A stretch of DNA of 10,292 nucleotides, taken from NCBI GenBank assembly GCA_017621955.1, contig JAGASB010000069.1, positions 1 to 10,292 on the forward strand, written 5' to 3'. Below, piece after piece: positions 1 through 6,478 of the stretch. The position numbers and the translations under genes are program-made. The first letter of the stretch is position 1. Each line of letters begins with the position of its first letter. The notes below the pieces were generated by a model. The model was not told the DNA's origin and did not search any database. It saw only the letters and a program-made list of their open reading frames with translations. Source of the stretch: Clostridia bacterium. Lineage in GTDB: Bacteria; Bacillota_A; Clostridia; Christensenellales; Borkfalkiaceae.

Positions 1-658
1 CCCTACCAGAAAATCCGCCTATCTTATTTGCTATTACGGGTTTTTTGGTTTTTAAGTCAATGCGAAGTCCTTGCGAAGTGTTGATTAAACTTATTCCGTC
101 TGCACCGCCCTGTTCACACGCTTTTGCTATCGAAACAATATCGGTTACGTTTGGCGTAAGTTTTATAAACACGGGTTTATCGGTTACCTTTTTAACTGCC
201 TTTGTTACGGCTTCCGCATTTTCAGGAAGAGTACCGAAACTCATTCCGCCGTTATGAACGTTAGGACAGCTGATGTTTACTTCAATAATATCAACGTCTT
301 TAACAGCATTTATCTTTTCGCAACAGTGAACGTATTCGTCAATAGAAAATCCACTGATATTTGATATTATCGGTTTACTATACACTTCACGAAGTTTTGG
401 TATTTCGTAAGATATAACCCTATCTATACCTGGGTTTTGAAGTCCGATTGAGTTGATTAGTCCCGACGTGCATTCTGCGATTCTTGGCGTGGGGTTACCA
501 AAACGTGCTTCTTTTGTAGTTCCCTTTATCGATATTGCGCCAAGTATATTTATGTCGTAAATTTCACTAAATTCATAGCCAAACCCGAAAGTTCCACTTG
601 CTGGGATTACGGGATTATCAAGTTTAACTCCGCACAATGAGGTTGAAATATCTACCAT
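1..658 (-). CDS. pyrD: Dihydroorotate dehydrogenase B, catalytic subunit (partial, C-terminus beyond left edge)
   Basis: I translated this frame by hand: 219 codons are open from the ATG at 658-656 to the left edge, so the protein is cut off. The product is the FMN subunit that oxidises dihydroorotate to orotate in the cytosol. Visible family motifs are ASGTFGFG (residues 20-27), SIKGTT (43-48), FGNPTPR (53-59), NISCPN with the presumed catalytic Cys131 typical of class 1 enzymes, and GGADGISLINT followed by an FMN-contacting GGFSG near the edge. Class 1B is inferred from the adjacent pyrK. The start overlaps the pyrK stop by 7 bases (ATGGTAG), and its AGGAGG Shine-Dalgarno sequence lies inside the last pyrK codons, which suggests translational coupling. 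The complete protein is normally about 300 residues, so roughly a quarter is missing. Confidence 0.96.
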   Translation of the reverse strand, partial: MVDISTSLCGVKLDNPVIPASGTFGFGYEFSEIYDINILGAISIKGTTKEARFGNPTPRIAECTSGLINSIGLQNPGIDRVISYEIPKLREVYSKPIISNISGFSIDEYVHCCEKINAVKDVDIIEVNISCPNVHNGGMSFGTLPENAEAVTKAVKKVTDKPVFIKLTPNVTDIVSIAKACEQGGADGISLINTSQGLRIDLKTKKPVIANKIGGFSGR

Positions 659-1389
659 ATAATTTCCTCCTTTTGAAGAACGGGTCCGTCTTTACATATA
701 CGTTTGTTGCCGTATTTGGTTTTACACGAACAGCCCATACAAGCACCGAAGCCACAGCCCATACGCTCTTCAAATGAATATGAACCGTCGCTTGTAGTTG
801 CGTTATATACTGCTTTTAACATCGGTTCGGGACCACAAGTATAAACGTGAGTATATTCGTCTACTTCTTTTAATGCGTCGGTTACAAAACCTTTAACACC
901 AACGCTTCCGTCAGCCGTTGCTACAAGCACGGGCGCACCAAGTTTTTCAAATTCTTCCTTATAAAAAATCTCACTTGCAGTATTAAAACCGATAATTACC
1001 GTCGGTTGTTTACCTTGCTCGATAAGTTTTTTACAAAGGTTATATAAGGGCGGAACACCTACCCCACCACCGATTAAAAGTGGTTTTTCACCCGAAAATT
1101 CGGTAAAGTATCCGTTGCCAAGTCCGGTTAATATATCAAGTTTTTTACCACCGTCAAAACTTGCCATCTGTTCTGTACCACGCCCAACCACTTTATAAAT
1201 AATGGTTAGTTTTCCGTCTTCATAATCGCAAACGGATATAGGACGGCGAAGATACAATCCGTCAAGTTCAATATTAACGAATTGACCCGAACGCTCTATT
1301 GCGCTAGTATCACCCGATAAGGTCATTTTATAAACCGAATCGGTTAATTTTTCATTAGTTAAAACGGTAAAAATTCCTTTTTTTAACAT
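652..1389 (-). CDS. pyrK: Dihydroorotate dehydrogenase B, electron transfer subunit
   Basis: The 245-residue product carries FAD and a [2Fe-2S] cluster and passes electrons from the FMN of PyrD to NAD+, forming the PyrD2-PyrK2 enzyme. Visible features, in order, are the flavin-binding RRPISV motif (48-53), the nucleotide-binding GGGVGVPPL (107-115), TCGPEPM (184-190), and the C-terminal cluster motif. The cluster cysteines are Cys212, Cys217, Cys220 and Cys232 (C-x4-C-x2-C-x11-C), with an extra Cys222. The last spacing is a few residues shorter than in the Bacillus or Lactococcus proteins as I recall them. The ATG at 1389 is preceded by AAGGAG at about six bases. The gene is separated from carB by 483 bases of repeats but is tightly coupled to pyrD. 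Confidence 0.96.
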   Translation of the reverse strand: MLKKGIFTVLTNEKLTDSVYKMTLSGDTSAIERSGQFVNIELDGLYLRRPISVCDYEDGKLTIIYKVVGRGTEQMASFDGGKKLDILTGLGNGYFTEFSGEKPLLIGGGVGVPPLYNLCKKLIEQGKQPTVIIGFNTASEIFYKEEFEKLGAPVLVATADGSVGVKGFVTDALKEVDEYTHVYTCGPEPMLKAVYNATTSDGSYSFEERMGCGFGACMGCSCKTKYGNKRICKDGPVLQKEEIIW

Positions 1390-1431
1390 TTATTCTCCTT
1401 TAAAACGAAGTTAGTTGCCTTTTAGCATTTA

Positions 1432-1447
1432 ATATACTTTTGTATAT
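1432..1447. repeat. Small palindrome ATATAC-TTTT-GTATAT upstream of pyrK
   Basis: A perfect 6-bp inverted repeat with a 4-base loop. It lies between two copies of the 8-base direct repeat GCATTTAA (1425-1432 and 1449-1456). It sits about 45 bases upstream of the pyrK start. It could be an operator-like site or the footprint of an insertion event. No function can be assigned from sequence. Confidence 0.5.
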
Positions 1448-1452
1448 GGCAT

Positions 1453-1495
1453 TTAAGGGATTAGAAACAAGCGTGACGCTTGACCCCCTACTTAG
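1453..1495 (+). repeat. Element C: short, internally deleted relative of the tandem structured elements
   Basis: It begins like elements A and B (TAAGGGATTAGAAAC at 1454-1468, versus TAAGGGGTTAGAAAC in B). It continues with the same first hairpin in covaried form: CAAGCG (1468-1473), loop TGA, CGCTTG (1477-1482). It then jumps almost directly to an end resembling the others (CTTA at 1491-1494). The central helices P3-P5 of A and B are missing. The hairpin pairs CAAGC/GCTTG, where B has CGAGC/GCTCG, a compensatory change. Interpreted as a deletion derivative on the same strand as A and B. Confidence 0.7.
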
Positions 1496-1527
1496 TTGAA
1501 TTTATGGTATTTGTTTTTTCTTTTATG

Positions 1528-1565
1528 TTAAGGGACAACTCTTTTCCGAAGTCGTTTTCCCTTAA
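1528..1565. repeat. Hairpin D: 12-bp inverted repeat with one mismatch
   Basis: TTAAGGGACAAC (1528-1539) pairs with GTTTTCCCTTAA (1554-1565), with one C-T mismatch and a 14-base loop. The outer TTAAGGG resembles the start of element C, and the 3' half contains CGAAGTCNTTTTC (from 1548), also seen in element A (from 1699). It may therefore be a collapsed member of the same family. It lacks a following T-run, so it is not a convincing intrinsic terminator on either strand. Confidence 0.65.
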
Positions 1566-1597
1566 CTATCCCTTTTACAAACTCCTCATATCCCCCT

Positions 1598-1620
1598 TAC
1601 CCCTTATTCTTTAAGGGGTA
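1598..1620. repeat. Hairpin E: perfect 9-bp inverted repeat
   Basis: TACCCCTTA (1598-1606) and TAAGGGGTA (1612-1620) are exact complements around the 5-base loop TTCTT. On the minus strand it is followed by a G-rich stretch rather than a T-run. It therefore does not fit an intrinsic terminator in the operon direction. It lies ten bases beyond the left end of element A and may be part of the same repeat cluster. Confidence 0.7.
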
Positions 1621-1629
1621 CTTTTGGGG

Positions 1630-1755
1630 TTTAAGTGTTTAGAAACGAGTGTGGCTAGGCTCGACTGCGGAAAAGGGTGAGATAGAACGTCCGTTCATCG
1701 AAGTCTTTTTCGCAAAGCAGTAAACGACCTGCAACGATGTTTATAATCACTTAAA
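1630..1755 (+). repeat. Structured element A (tandem copy 1, possible RNA or foldback element)
   Basis: A 126-base element closed by a 17-position terminal stem, P1 (1630-1646 with 1739-1755, 15 paired). Inside, read on the plus strand, are: P2, CGAGT/GCTCG (1646-1650, 1659-1663) with an 8-base loop; P3, GCGGAAAAG/CTTTTTCGC (1667-1675, 1705-1713); an internal loop GGTGA (1676-1680) opposite GAAGT (1700-1704); P4, GAT-A-GAAC/GTTC-ATC (1681-1699) with tetraloop GTCC; and P5, GCAG/CTGC (1717-1720, 1729-1732). It abuts element B with no spacer. The same architecture with compensatory changes in B supports a real structure. The strand call rests on G-T wobbles allowed only on plus. I do not recognise the family. 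Confidence 0.75.
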
Positions 1756-1875
1756 TAAGGGGTTAGAAACGAGCAAGACAAGGCTCGCGAAGCGTTTTGG
1801 GTGAGACTAACCGTCTGGTTGTCGAAATCAAAACGCTAAGCAGTAACGCAGTATTGCGACGTTTATAATCACTTA
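1756..1875 (+). repeat. Structured element B (tandem copy 2, overlaps the carB stop codon)
   Basis: A 120-base element with the same layout as A. P1 is 1756-1770 with 1861-1875. P2 is CGAGC/GCTCG (1770-1774, 1783-1787) with an 8-base loop. P3 is AGCGTTTTG/CAAAACGCT (1791-1799, 1829-1837). The internal loop is GGTGA (1800-1804) opposite GAAAT (1824-1828). P4 is GAC-T-AACC/GGTT-GTC (1805-1823) with tetraloop GTCT. P5 is GCAGTA/TATTGC (1840-1845, 1852-1857). Unpaired blocks match A: TTAGAAACGAG, GGGTGAGA, TCGAA, AAGCAGTAA and GTTTATAATCACTTA. Its last three bases, read on minus, are the carB TAA stop. Confidence 0.75.
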
Positions 1876-4800
1876 GGCGTCGATGGTCGAAATGCAGAGT
1901 GTAGTTTCTTCCAATACGTCTAACAATACTTTTACAGTGTCGAGAGCAGTAAAGATTGTAACGTTGTTTTCAACGGCGGCACGGCGAATTTGATATCCGT
2001 CGTTTGCTGCGCCAACAGCGTTTACGTCCCTTGTGTTTATAACGTAGGTAACGTAACCTTTACGGATTGAATCTAAAATTTCTTCGCTTCCTTCACTAAT
2101 TTTTGCCTTAACTCTTGTTCTTATACCATTTTCTTTCAAGAATTTTGCAGTTCCAACAGTTGCTTCAATGTTAAAGCCAAGGTTATAGAATCTTCTAACA
2201 AGCGGAAGTGCTTCTTCTTTATCGCTATCTGTTACAGATACAAGCAACGTGCCGTAATTCATTACGTTCATACCCGATGCTTGTAGTGCCTTATAAAGCG
2301 CCCTATTAAGTTTATCATCATAACCGATTGCTTCGCCCGTTGACTTCATTTCGGGTGAAAGGTATGCGTCAAGACCTTTAAGTTTATTGAATGAGAATGC
2401 AGGTGCTTTAACGTACCAACGTTTCTTTTCTTTTGGATAAACTTCAGTTATACCTTGCTCTTTAAGGCTCTTTCCAAGAATTACTCTCGTACCGATATCT
2501 GCAAGTGAGTATCCCGTTGATTTTGAAAGGAACGGAACTGTTCTTGACGACCTTGGATTTACTTCAATTACATATACGTCTTCGTTTTTATCGACAATAA
2601 ACTGAATATTGTATAAGCCTTTTATGCCTATTCCAAGACCAAGTTTTTTGCCGTATTCAATTATGGTTTGTTTTGCTTTATCGCTTACTGAGAACGTGGG
2701 ATATACGCTTATGCTATCGCCTGAGTGAATACCCGTTCTCTCGATAAGTTCCATTATACCTGGAATAAATACGTCTTTTCCGTCACAAACGGCATCTATT
2801 TCAAGTTCTTTACCTACGATATATTTATCGACAAGTATGGGGTGATCTTCGCTGATGTCAACTGCTGTTTTTAGGTATTGACGTAAGCCTTGTTCATTGC
2901 CGACAATTTGCATTGCCCTACCACCTAAAACATAAGACGGACGAACTAATACGGGATATCCGATTTGCTCAGCAACCTTTACGCCGTCTTCAACGCTGAA
3001 CACCGCTTGTCCCTTAGGTTGCGGAATTCCAAGCTTGGTCATAATTTTTTCAAACGCATCTCTATCTTCGGCATTGTTGATTGCTTCACAATCAGTGCCG
3101 ATAAGTTTTGCGCCACGTTCCATAATTGATTCAGCAAGGTTGATTGCAGTTTGTCCACCAAGTGAAGTTATTACGCCCATCGGGTTTTCAAACTCAATTA
3201 CGTTCATAACGTCTTCTGCGGTAAGTGGTTCAAAATAAAGTTTGTCACTTACGGTATAGTCGGTTGAAACGGTTTCGGGGTTGTTGTTTATAATTATTGC
3301 TTCAAGTCCACTTTCTTTTATGGTCTTAACAGAGTGAACGGTAGAATAGTCAAACTCTACGCCTTGACCGATTCTTATAGGTCCACTACCCAAAACGACT
3401 GCTTTTTCTTTGCTTGTAATTATCGAATCGTTTTCGCCCGTGTACGTTGAATAAAAATACGGAATATATGCACCGCTATGCAAGGTGTCAACCATCTTAA
3501 ACACCGGTTTTATGCCCTTTTCTTTTCTAAACGAATTGACTTCTAATTCCGTGCATTTCCAAAGTTTTGCTATATATGCATCTGAAAAGCCCATCTTCTT
3601 TGCTTCAAGAAGAACTTTTTCATCATTGACATTAGAAGCAATCTTCTTTTCCATATCAACGATATCTCTGATACATTCAAGGAAAAGCGGTGTGATTTTG
3701 GTAACGTTATGTACGGCTTCAATGTTTGCATCACGGCTAAGAAGTTCTGCTATTGCAAAGATTGAATCGGATTTGAATTCTTTTAAATAATCCAAAAGTT
3801 CGGCGTTATTCATATTGTCAAACTTATGGTGATAAATGTGGTTTACGCCAACTTCTAATGAACGAATTGATTTAAGCATACATTCTGAAAGATTTGAACC
3901 TATGCCCATTACTTCGCCCGTCGCTTTCATTTGAGTACCCAAAGTGTTTTCTGCCGTAGTGAATTTATCGAACGGGAAACGTGGGAATTTTGCAACGATA
4001 TAATCAAGTACGGGTTCGTGGTCTGCCGTAGTTCCTGAAACGTGAATTTCTTCAAGCGTCATACCTACTGCCACCTTTGCGGTAACCTTTGCTATCGGGT
4101 ATCCACTTGCTTTTGACGCAAGTGCTGATGAACGTGAAACCCTAGGATTTACTTCGATTAAATAGTATTCACTTGAATTGGGATTGAGTGCAAACTGAAC
4201 GTTGCAACCACCTTCAATTTGAAGTTCTCTTATTATCTTAATAGCTGCGTCGTTGAGCATTTTATGGTCGTGCTCAGAGAGTGAAAGAATTGGCGCAACT
4301 ACGATTGAGTCACCCGTGTGTACGCCTACGGGGTCTACGTTTTCCATACCGCATATAGTAATTGCTTTATCGGTTGAGTCACGCATAACTTCAAACTCTA
4401 TTTCTTTATAACCTTTTACACTCTTTTCAACAAGAACTTGGTGTACAGGTGAAAGTTTTAGAGCGTTTTTCATTATCTGCTCTAATTCCGCATCGTCATC
4501 GGCAAATCCGCCACCCGTTCCCCCCAAAGTAAACGCAGGACGTAAAACTACGGGATAGCCTATGCGCTTTGCTGCTTCTTTTGCATCTTCTATGCTATAA
4601 GTTATTTCAGACTGAATTACAGGTTGACCGATAGATTCACACATTTCTTTAAAGAGTTCTCTATCTTCTGCCCTTTCAATTGATTTTACGTTAGTTCCAA
4701 GAAGTTTAACGCCACATTCATCTAATACGCCTTTTTTAGCAAGTTGCATTGCAAGGTTTAACCCCGTTTGTCCGCCAAGACCTGGGATAATAGCGTCTGG

Positions 4801-5046
4801 ACGTTCATAACGCAAGATTTTTGCTATATATTCAAGCGTCAACGGCTCCATATATACTTTGTCTGCAATGGTCGTATCCGTCATTATGGTTGCGGGGTTA
4901 GAGTTACATAGTATAACTTCATAACCTTCTTCTTTTAATGCTAAACACGCTTGCGTGCCTGCATAGTCGAACTCTGCCGCTTGACCTATTACGATAGGTC
5001 CGCTACCTATAACCAATACTTTTTTGATGTCAGTTCTCTTTGGCAT
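1873..5046 (-). CDS. carB: Carbamoyl phosphate synthase, large subunit
   Basis: The 1057-residue product makes carbamoyl phosphate from bicarbonate, ammonia (supplied by CarA from glutamine) and two ATP. Two homologous ATP-grasp halves are visible. The N-half starts GSGPIVIGQAAEFDYAG (residues 14-30) and has GGTGGG (175-180) and IEVNPRVSRSS (297-307). The C-half starts GSGPIRIGQGVEFDYS (about 553) and repeats IEVNPRSSR. A connecting helical region lies at about 400-545, and an MGS-type regulatory domain covers the last 125 residues or so. Length is close to the family norm. AAGGAG precedes the ATG, and the pyrC stop is 21 bases upstream, so the two are co-transcribed. The stop codon belongs to repeat element B. 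No carA is adjacent, which is a little unusual. Confidence 0.98.
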   Translation of the reverse strand: MPKRTDIKKVLVIGSGPIVIGQAAEFDYAGTQACLALKEEGYEVILCNSNPATIMTDTTIADKVYMEPLTLEYIAKILRYERPDAIIPGLGGQTGLNLAMQLAKKGVLDECGVKLLGTNVKSIERAEDRELFKEMCESIGQPVIQSEITYSIEDAKEAAKRIGYPVVLRPAFTLGGTGGGFADDDAELEQIMKNALKLSPVHQVLVEKSVKGYKEIEFEVMRDSTDKAITICGMENVDPVGVHTGDSIVVAPILSLSEHDHKMLNDAAIKIIRELQIEGGCNVQFALNPNSSEYYLIEVNPRVSRSSALASKASGYPIAKVTAKVAVGMTLEEIHVSGTTADHEPVLDYIVAKFPRFPFDKFTTAENTLGTQMKATGEVMGIGSNLSECMLKSIRSLEVGVNHIYHHKFDNMNNAELLDYLKEFKSDSIFAIAELLSRDANIEAVHNVTKITPLFLECIRDIVDMEKKIASNVNDEKVLLEAKKMGFSDAYIAKLWKCTELEVNSFRKEKGIKPVFKMVDTLHSGAYIPYFYSTYTGENDSIITSKEKAVVLGSGPIRIGQGVEFDYSTVHSVKTIKESGLEAIIINNNPETVSTDYTVSDKLYFEPLTAEDVMNVIEFENPMGVITSLGGQTAINLAESIMERGAKLIGTDCEAINNAEDRDAFEKIMTKLGIPQPKGQAVFSVEDGVKVAEQIGYPVLVRPSYVLGGRAMQIVGNEQGLRQYLKTAVDISEDHPILVDKYIVGKELEIDAVCDGKDVFIPGIMELIERTGIHSGDSISVYPTFSVSDKAKQTIIEYGKKLGLGIGIKGLYNIQFIVDKNEDVYVIEVNPRSSRTVPFLSKSTGYSLADIGTRVILGKSLKEQGITEVYPKEKKRWYVKAPAFSFNKLKGLDAYLSPEMKSTGEAIGYDDKLNRALYKALQASGMNVMNYGTLLVSVTDSDKEEALPLVRRFYNLGFNIEATVGTAKFLKENGIRTRVKAKISEGSEEILDSIRKGYVTYVINTRDVNAVGAANDGYQIRRAAVENNVTIFTALDTVKVLLDVLEETTLCISTIDA

Positions 5047-5067
5047 ATATTTATTCTCCTTACAATG

Positions 5068-6336
5068 TTAGAAATTTATTGTTTTATGTTTATATACAAT
5101 TTTACCTTTATTGAAGTTTACTAAGCACTTTCCGTATACTTTTTTATCCTTAAACGGCGTGCTTTTGCCTTTTGATAAAAATTCATCGGGATTAACGGTG
5201 TATTCAGTATCTAAATCAAACACGCAAAGGTTTGCAACCCCACCGTCTTTTATGTTCATATCTAACCCAAAGCGTGCCCCGGGATTGATACTCATCAACT
5301 CTATCGCCTTTTCAAGCGTTATTTGACCGCTTTTTACAAGGTCTGTATATATTACTTGGAACGCCGTTTCCAACCCGACTATTCCGTTTATACTCTTTAA
5401 CCCTTTGGATTTTTCTTCTGCTGAGTGCGGTGCGTGGTCGGTTGCTATCATTTCAATAGTACCGTCCTTAATTGCTTTAAGAAGTGCAAGCCTATCTTCT
5501 TCCGCCCTTATCGGTGGATTCATTTTGTATGCACCGTCTTCTTTTAGCATACTGTCGTTAAACACAAGATAGTGAGGCCCTGTTTCTGCCGTTACGTCAA
5601 CACCACGCAATTTTGCCTGACGTATAAGTTCAACGCTCTCTTTTGTCGAAACGTGGCAAACGTGATATTTTACACCCGTTTTTTCTGCCAAAATCAAGTC
5701 TCTCTCAACTTGCTTATATTCACTTGCAGAGCTTATACCTTTATGTCCGTGAATTTTAGCGTATTCACCATCGTGAATATATCCGCCAAAAAGCAAACTA
5801 TCATCTTCACAATGCGCAACGATAATTTTATCGTTATTTTTAGCTTTTATCATTGCACGTTCCATCATTTCTTGACTTTGAACGCCTTTTCCGTCATCAG
5901 AAAAACCAAGAACCTTTTGAGAAAGCGCATCTATATCTACAAGTTCTGTTCCCTTTTCGCCCTTAGTTATTGAAGCGTAAGGATACACGTCGATAACAGC
6001 GTCCTTATCAATTATATCTTGTTGAACTTTTAAGTTTTCAATACTATCTGGTACGGGGTTTAGGTTTGCCATTGAAAATACGGCAGTATATCCCGACGCT
6101 GCCGCCGCTTGCGTACCCGTCTTAATAGTTTCTTTATATGAAAAACCCGGTTCTCTAAGATGCACATGCACATCAACAAAACCGGGAAAAATATACTTAT
6201 TTAAACAGTTTACCTCTACAAAAGAAGACGTATCCATAGGTGCAGAAAAGAAAACTTTACCCCCTGAAATACAAAGGTCTTTCTTAGAAAAAGTTCCGTT
6301 TTGATATACTGTACCGTTCTTTAATATAAAATCCAT
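5068..6336 (-). CDS. pyrC: Dihydroorotase (type I)
   Basis: The 422-residue amidohydrolase interconverts N-carbamoyl-aspartate and dihydroorotate. The metal-site motifs are all present: DVHVHLREPG (His57, His59), GFSDDGKG (Asp148), VAHCED (His175), HVCHVST (His228) and ATDHAPH (Asp300). The spacing agrees with Bacillus-type class I enzymes. The frame is open to a GTG at 6372, but that codon lies inside the intrinsic terminator hairpin. The ATG at 6336 has AAGGTGG four bases upstream and gives the family-like start MDFILKNGTVY, so I chose it. It is the first gene of the pyr operon and is controlled by the PyrR-type leader. The usual MPNT-like motif reads SMANLNP here. Confidence 0.96.
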   Translation of the reverse strand: MDFILKNGTVYQNGTFSKKDLCISGGKVFFSAPMDTSSFVEVNCLNKYIFPGFVDVHVHLREPGFSYKETIKTGTQAAAASGYTAVFSMANLNPVPDSIENLKVQQDIIDKDAVIDVYPYASITKGEKGTELVDIDALSQKVLGFSDDGKGVQSQEMMERAMIKAKNNDKIIVAHCEDDSLLFGGYIHDGEYAKIHGHKGISSASEYKQVERDLILAEKTGVKYHVCHVSTKESVELIRQAKLRGVDVTAETGPHYLVFNDSMLKEDGAYKMNPPIRAEEDRLALLKAIKDGTIEMIATDHAPHSAEEKSKGLKSINGIVGLETAFQVIYTDLVKSGQITLEKAIELMSINPGARFGLDMNIKDGGVANLCVFDLDTEYTVNPDEFLSKGKSTPFKDKKVYGKCLVNFNKGKIVYKHKTINF

Positions 6337-6356
6337 ACGTCCACCTTGTTTGCAAT

Positions 6357-6383
6357 AAAAAAAGCCCTGCACAAAGCAAGGCT
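6357..6383 (-). terminator. Intrinsic terminator of the pyr attenuator
   Basis: In the minus-strand RNA, AGCCUUGC and GCAGGGCU form an 8-bp stem (one G-U pair) around a UUUGU loop, followed by a run of seven U. It lies just upstream of the pyrC ribosome binding site. Its 5' arm can instead pair with the CAAGGUU of the PyrR loop, giving the expected antiterminator. Confidence 0.9.
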
Positions 6384-6424
6384 ATATCAGCGTAAAATAC
6401 GGGTAACGCCCGCCAAACACAATT

Positions 6425-6461
6425 AAACCTTGTCGGTCTCTCTGTACCGAATTAAAGATTT
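6425..6461 (-). promoter_or_regulatory. PyrR binding loop (pyr attenuator leader)
   Basis: The RNA has a lower stem AAAUCUU/AAGGUUU (6461-6455 with 6431-6425), a purine-rich internal loop, and an upper stem CGGU/ACCG (6449-6446 with 6437-6434). The terminal loop ACAGAGAG carries the conserved CAGAGAG, and the conserved CAAGG follows on the 3' side. This matches the known PyrR anti-antiterminator consensus. Its CAAGGUU can alternatively pair with AGCCUUG of the downstream terminator (7 bp). Established model: with UMP or UTP bound, PyrR stabilises this loop, the terminator forms and the operon is switched off. PyrR itself is not encoded in the window. Confidence 0.9.
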
Positions 6462-6478
6462 ATTTTTTTATCTTGTAT

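Larger units (their letters stand above)
1390..1872. other. carB-pyrK intergenic region filled with inverted-repeat elements
   Basis: This is the only long stretch without a gene. I see no credible coding frame. It holds, from the carB side, two tandem structured elements (B and A), a perfect 9-bp hairpin, a 12-bp imperfect hairpin, a short relative of the tandem elements, and a small AT palindrome next to pyrK. Several of these have ends resembling TTAAG(G/T)G and its complement. No clear terminator with a T-run in the minus orientation is present, so read-through from carB to pyrK is possible. A separate pyrK promoter cannot be excluded, but no good consensus was found. Confidence 0.85.

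Noticed and set aside
45..257. Plus-strand open frame of 70 residues at the left edge
   Set aside because: It is the complement of the conserved pyrD frame, including the NISCPN active-site region.
1598..1620. Hairpin E as intrinsic terminator of carB
   Set aside because: On the minus strand it is followed by a G-rich stretch, not a T-run.
1630..1875. CRISPR array
   Set aside because: There are only two long units with diverged helices and no short identical repeats or spacers.
1630..1875. Integron attC sites, tRNA genes or a known riboswitch
   Set aside because: No attC core boxes, no tRNA cloverleaf or T-loop sequence, and no consensus I know (TPP, T-box, c-di-GMP, PyrR loop) fits either strand. 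A database model search would be needed to exclude rarer families.
3035..3790. Plus-strand open frames inside carB (67 and 101 residues)
   Set aside because: They are antisense shadows of the conserved CarB frame, with no ribosome binding site or family resemblance.
5572..5973. Plus-strand open frame of 133 residues inside pyrC
   Set aside because: It is opposite to conserved dihydroorotase motifs. Its Phe- and Cys-rich composition is typical of an antisense artefact.
6337..6372. Upstream GTG start adding 12 residues to PyrC
   Set aside because: The GTG lies in the loop of the intrinsic terminator and has no ribosome binding site. The ATG at 6336 has AAGGTGG and a family-like start.
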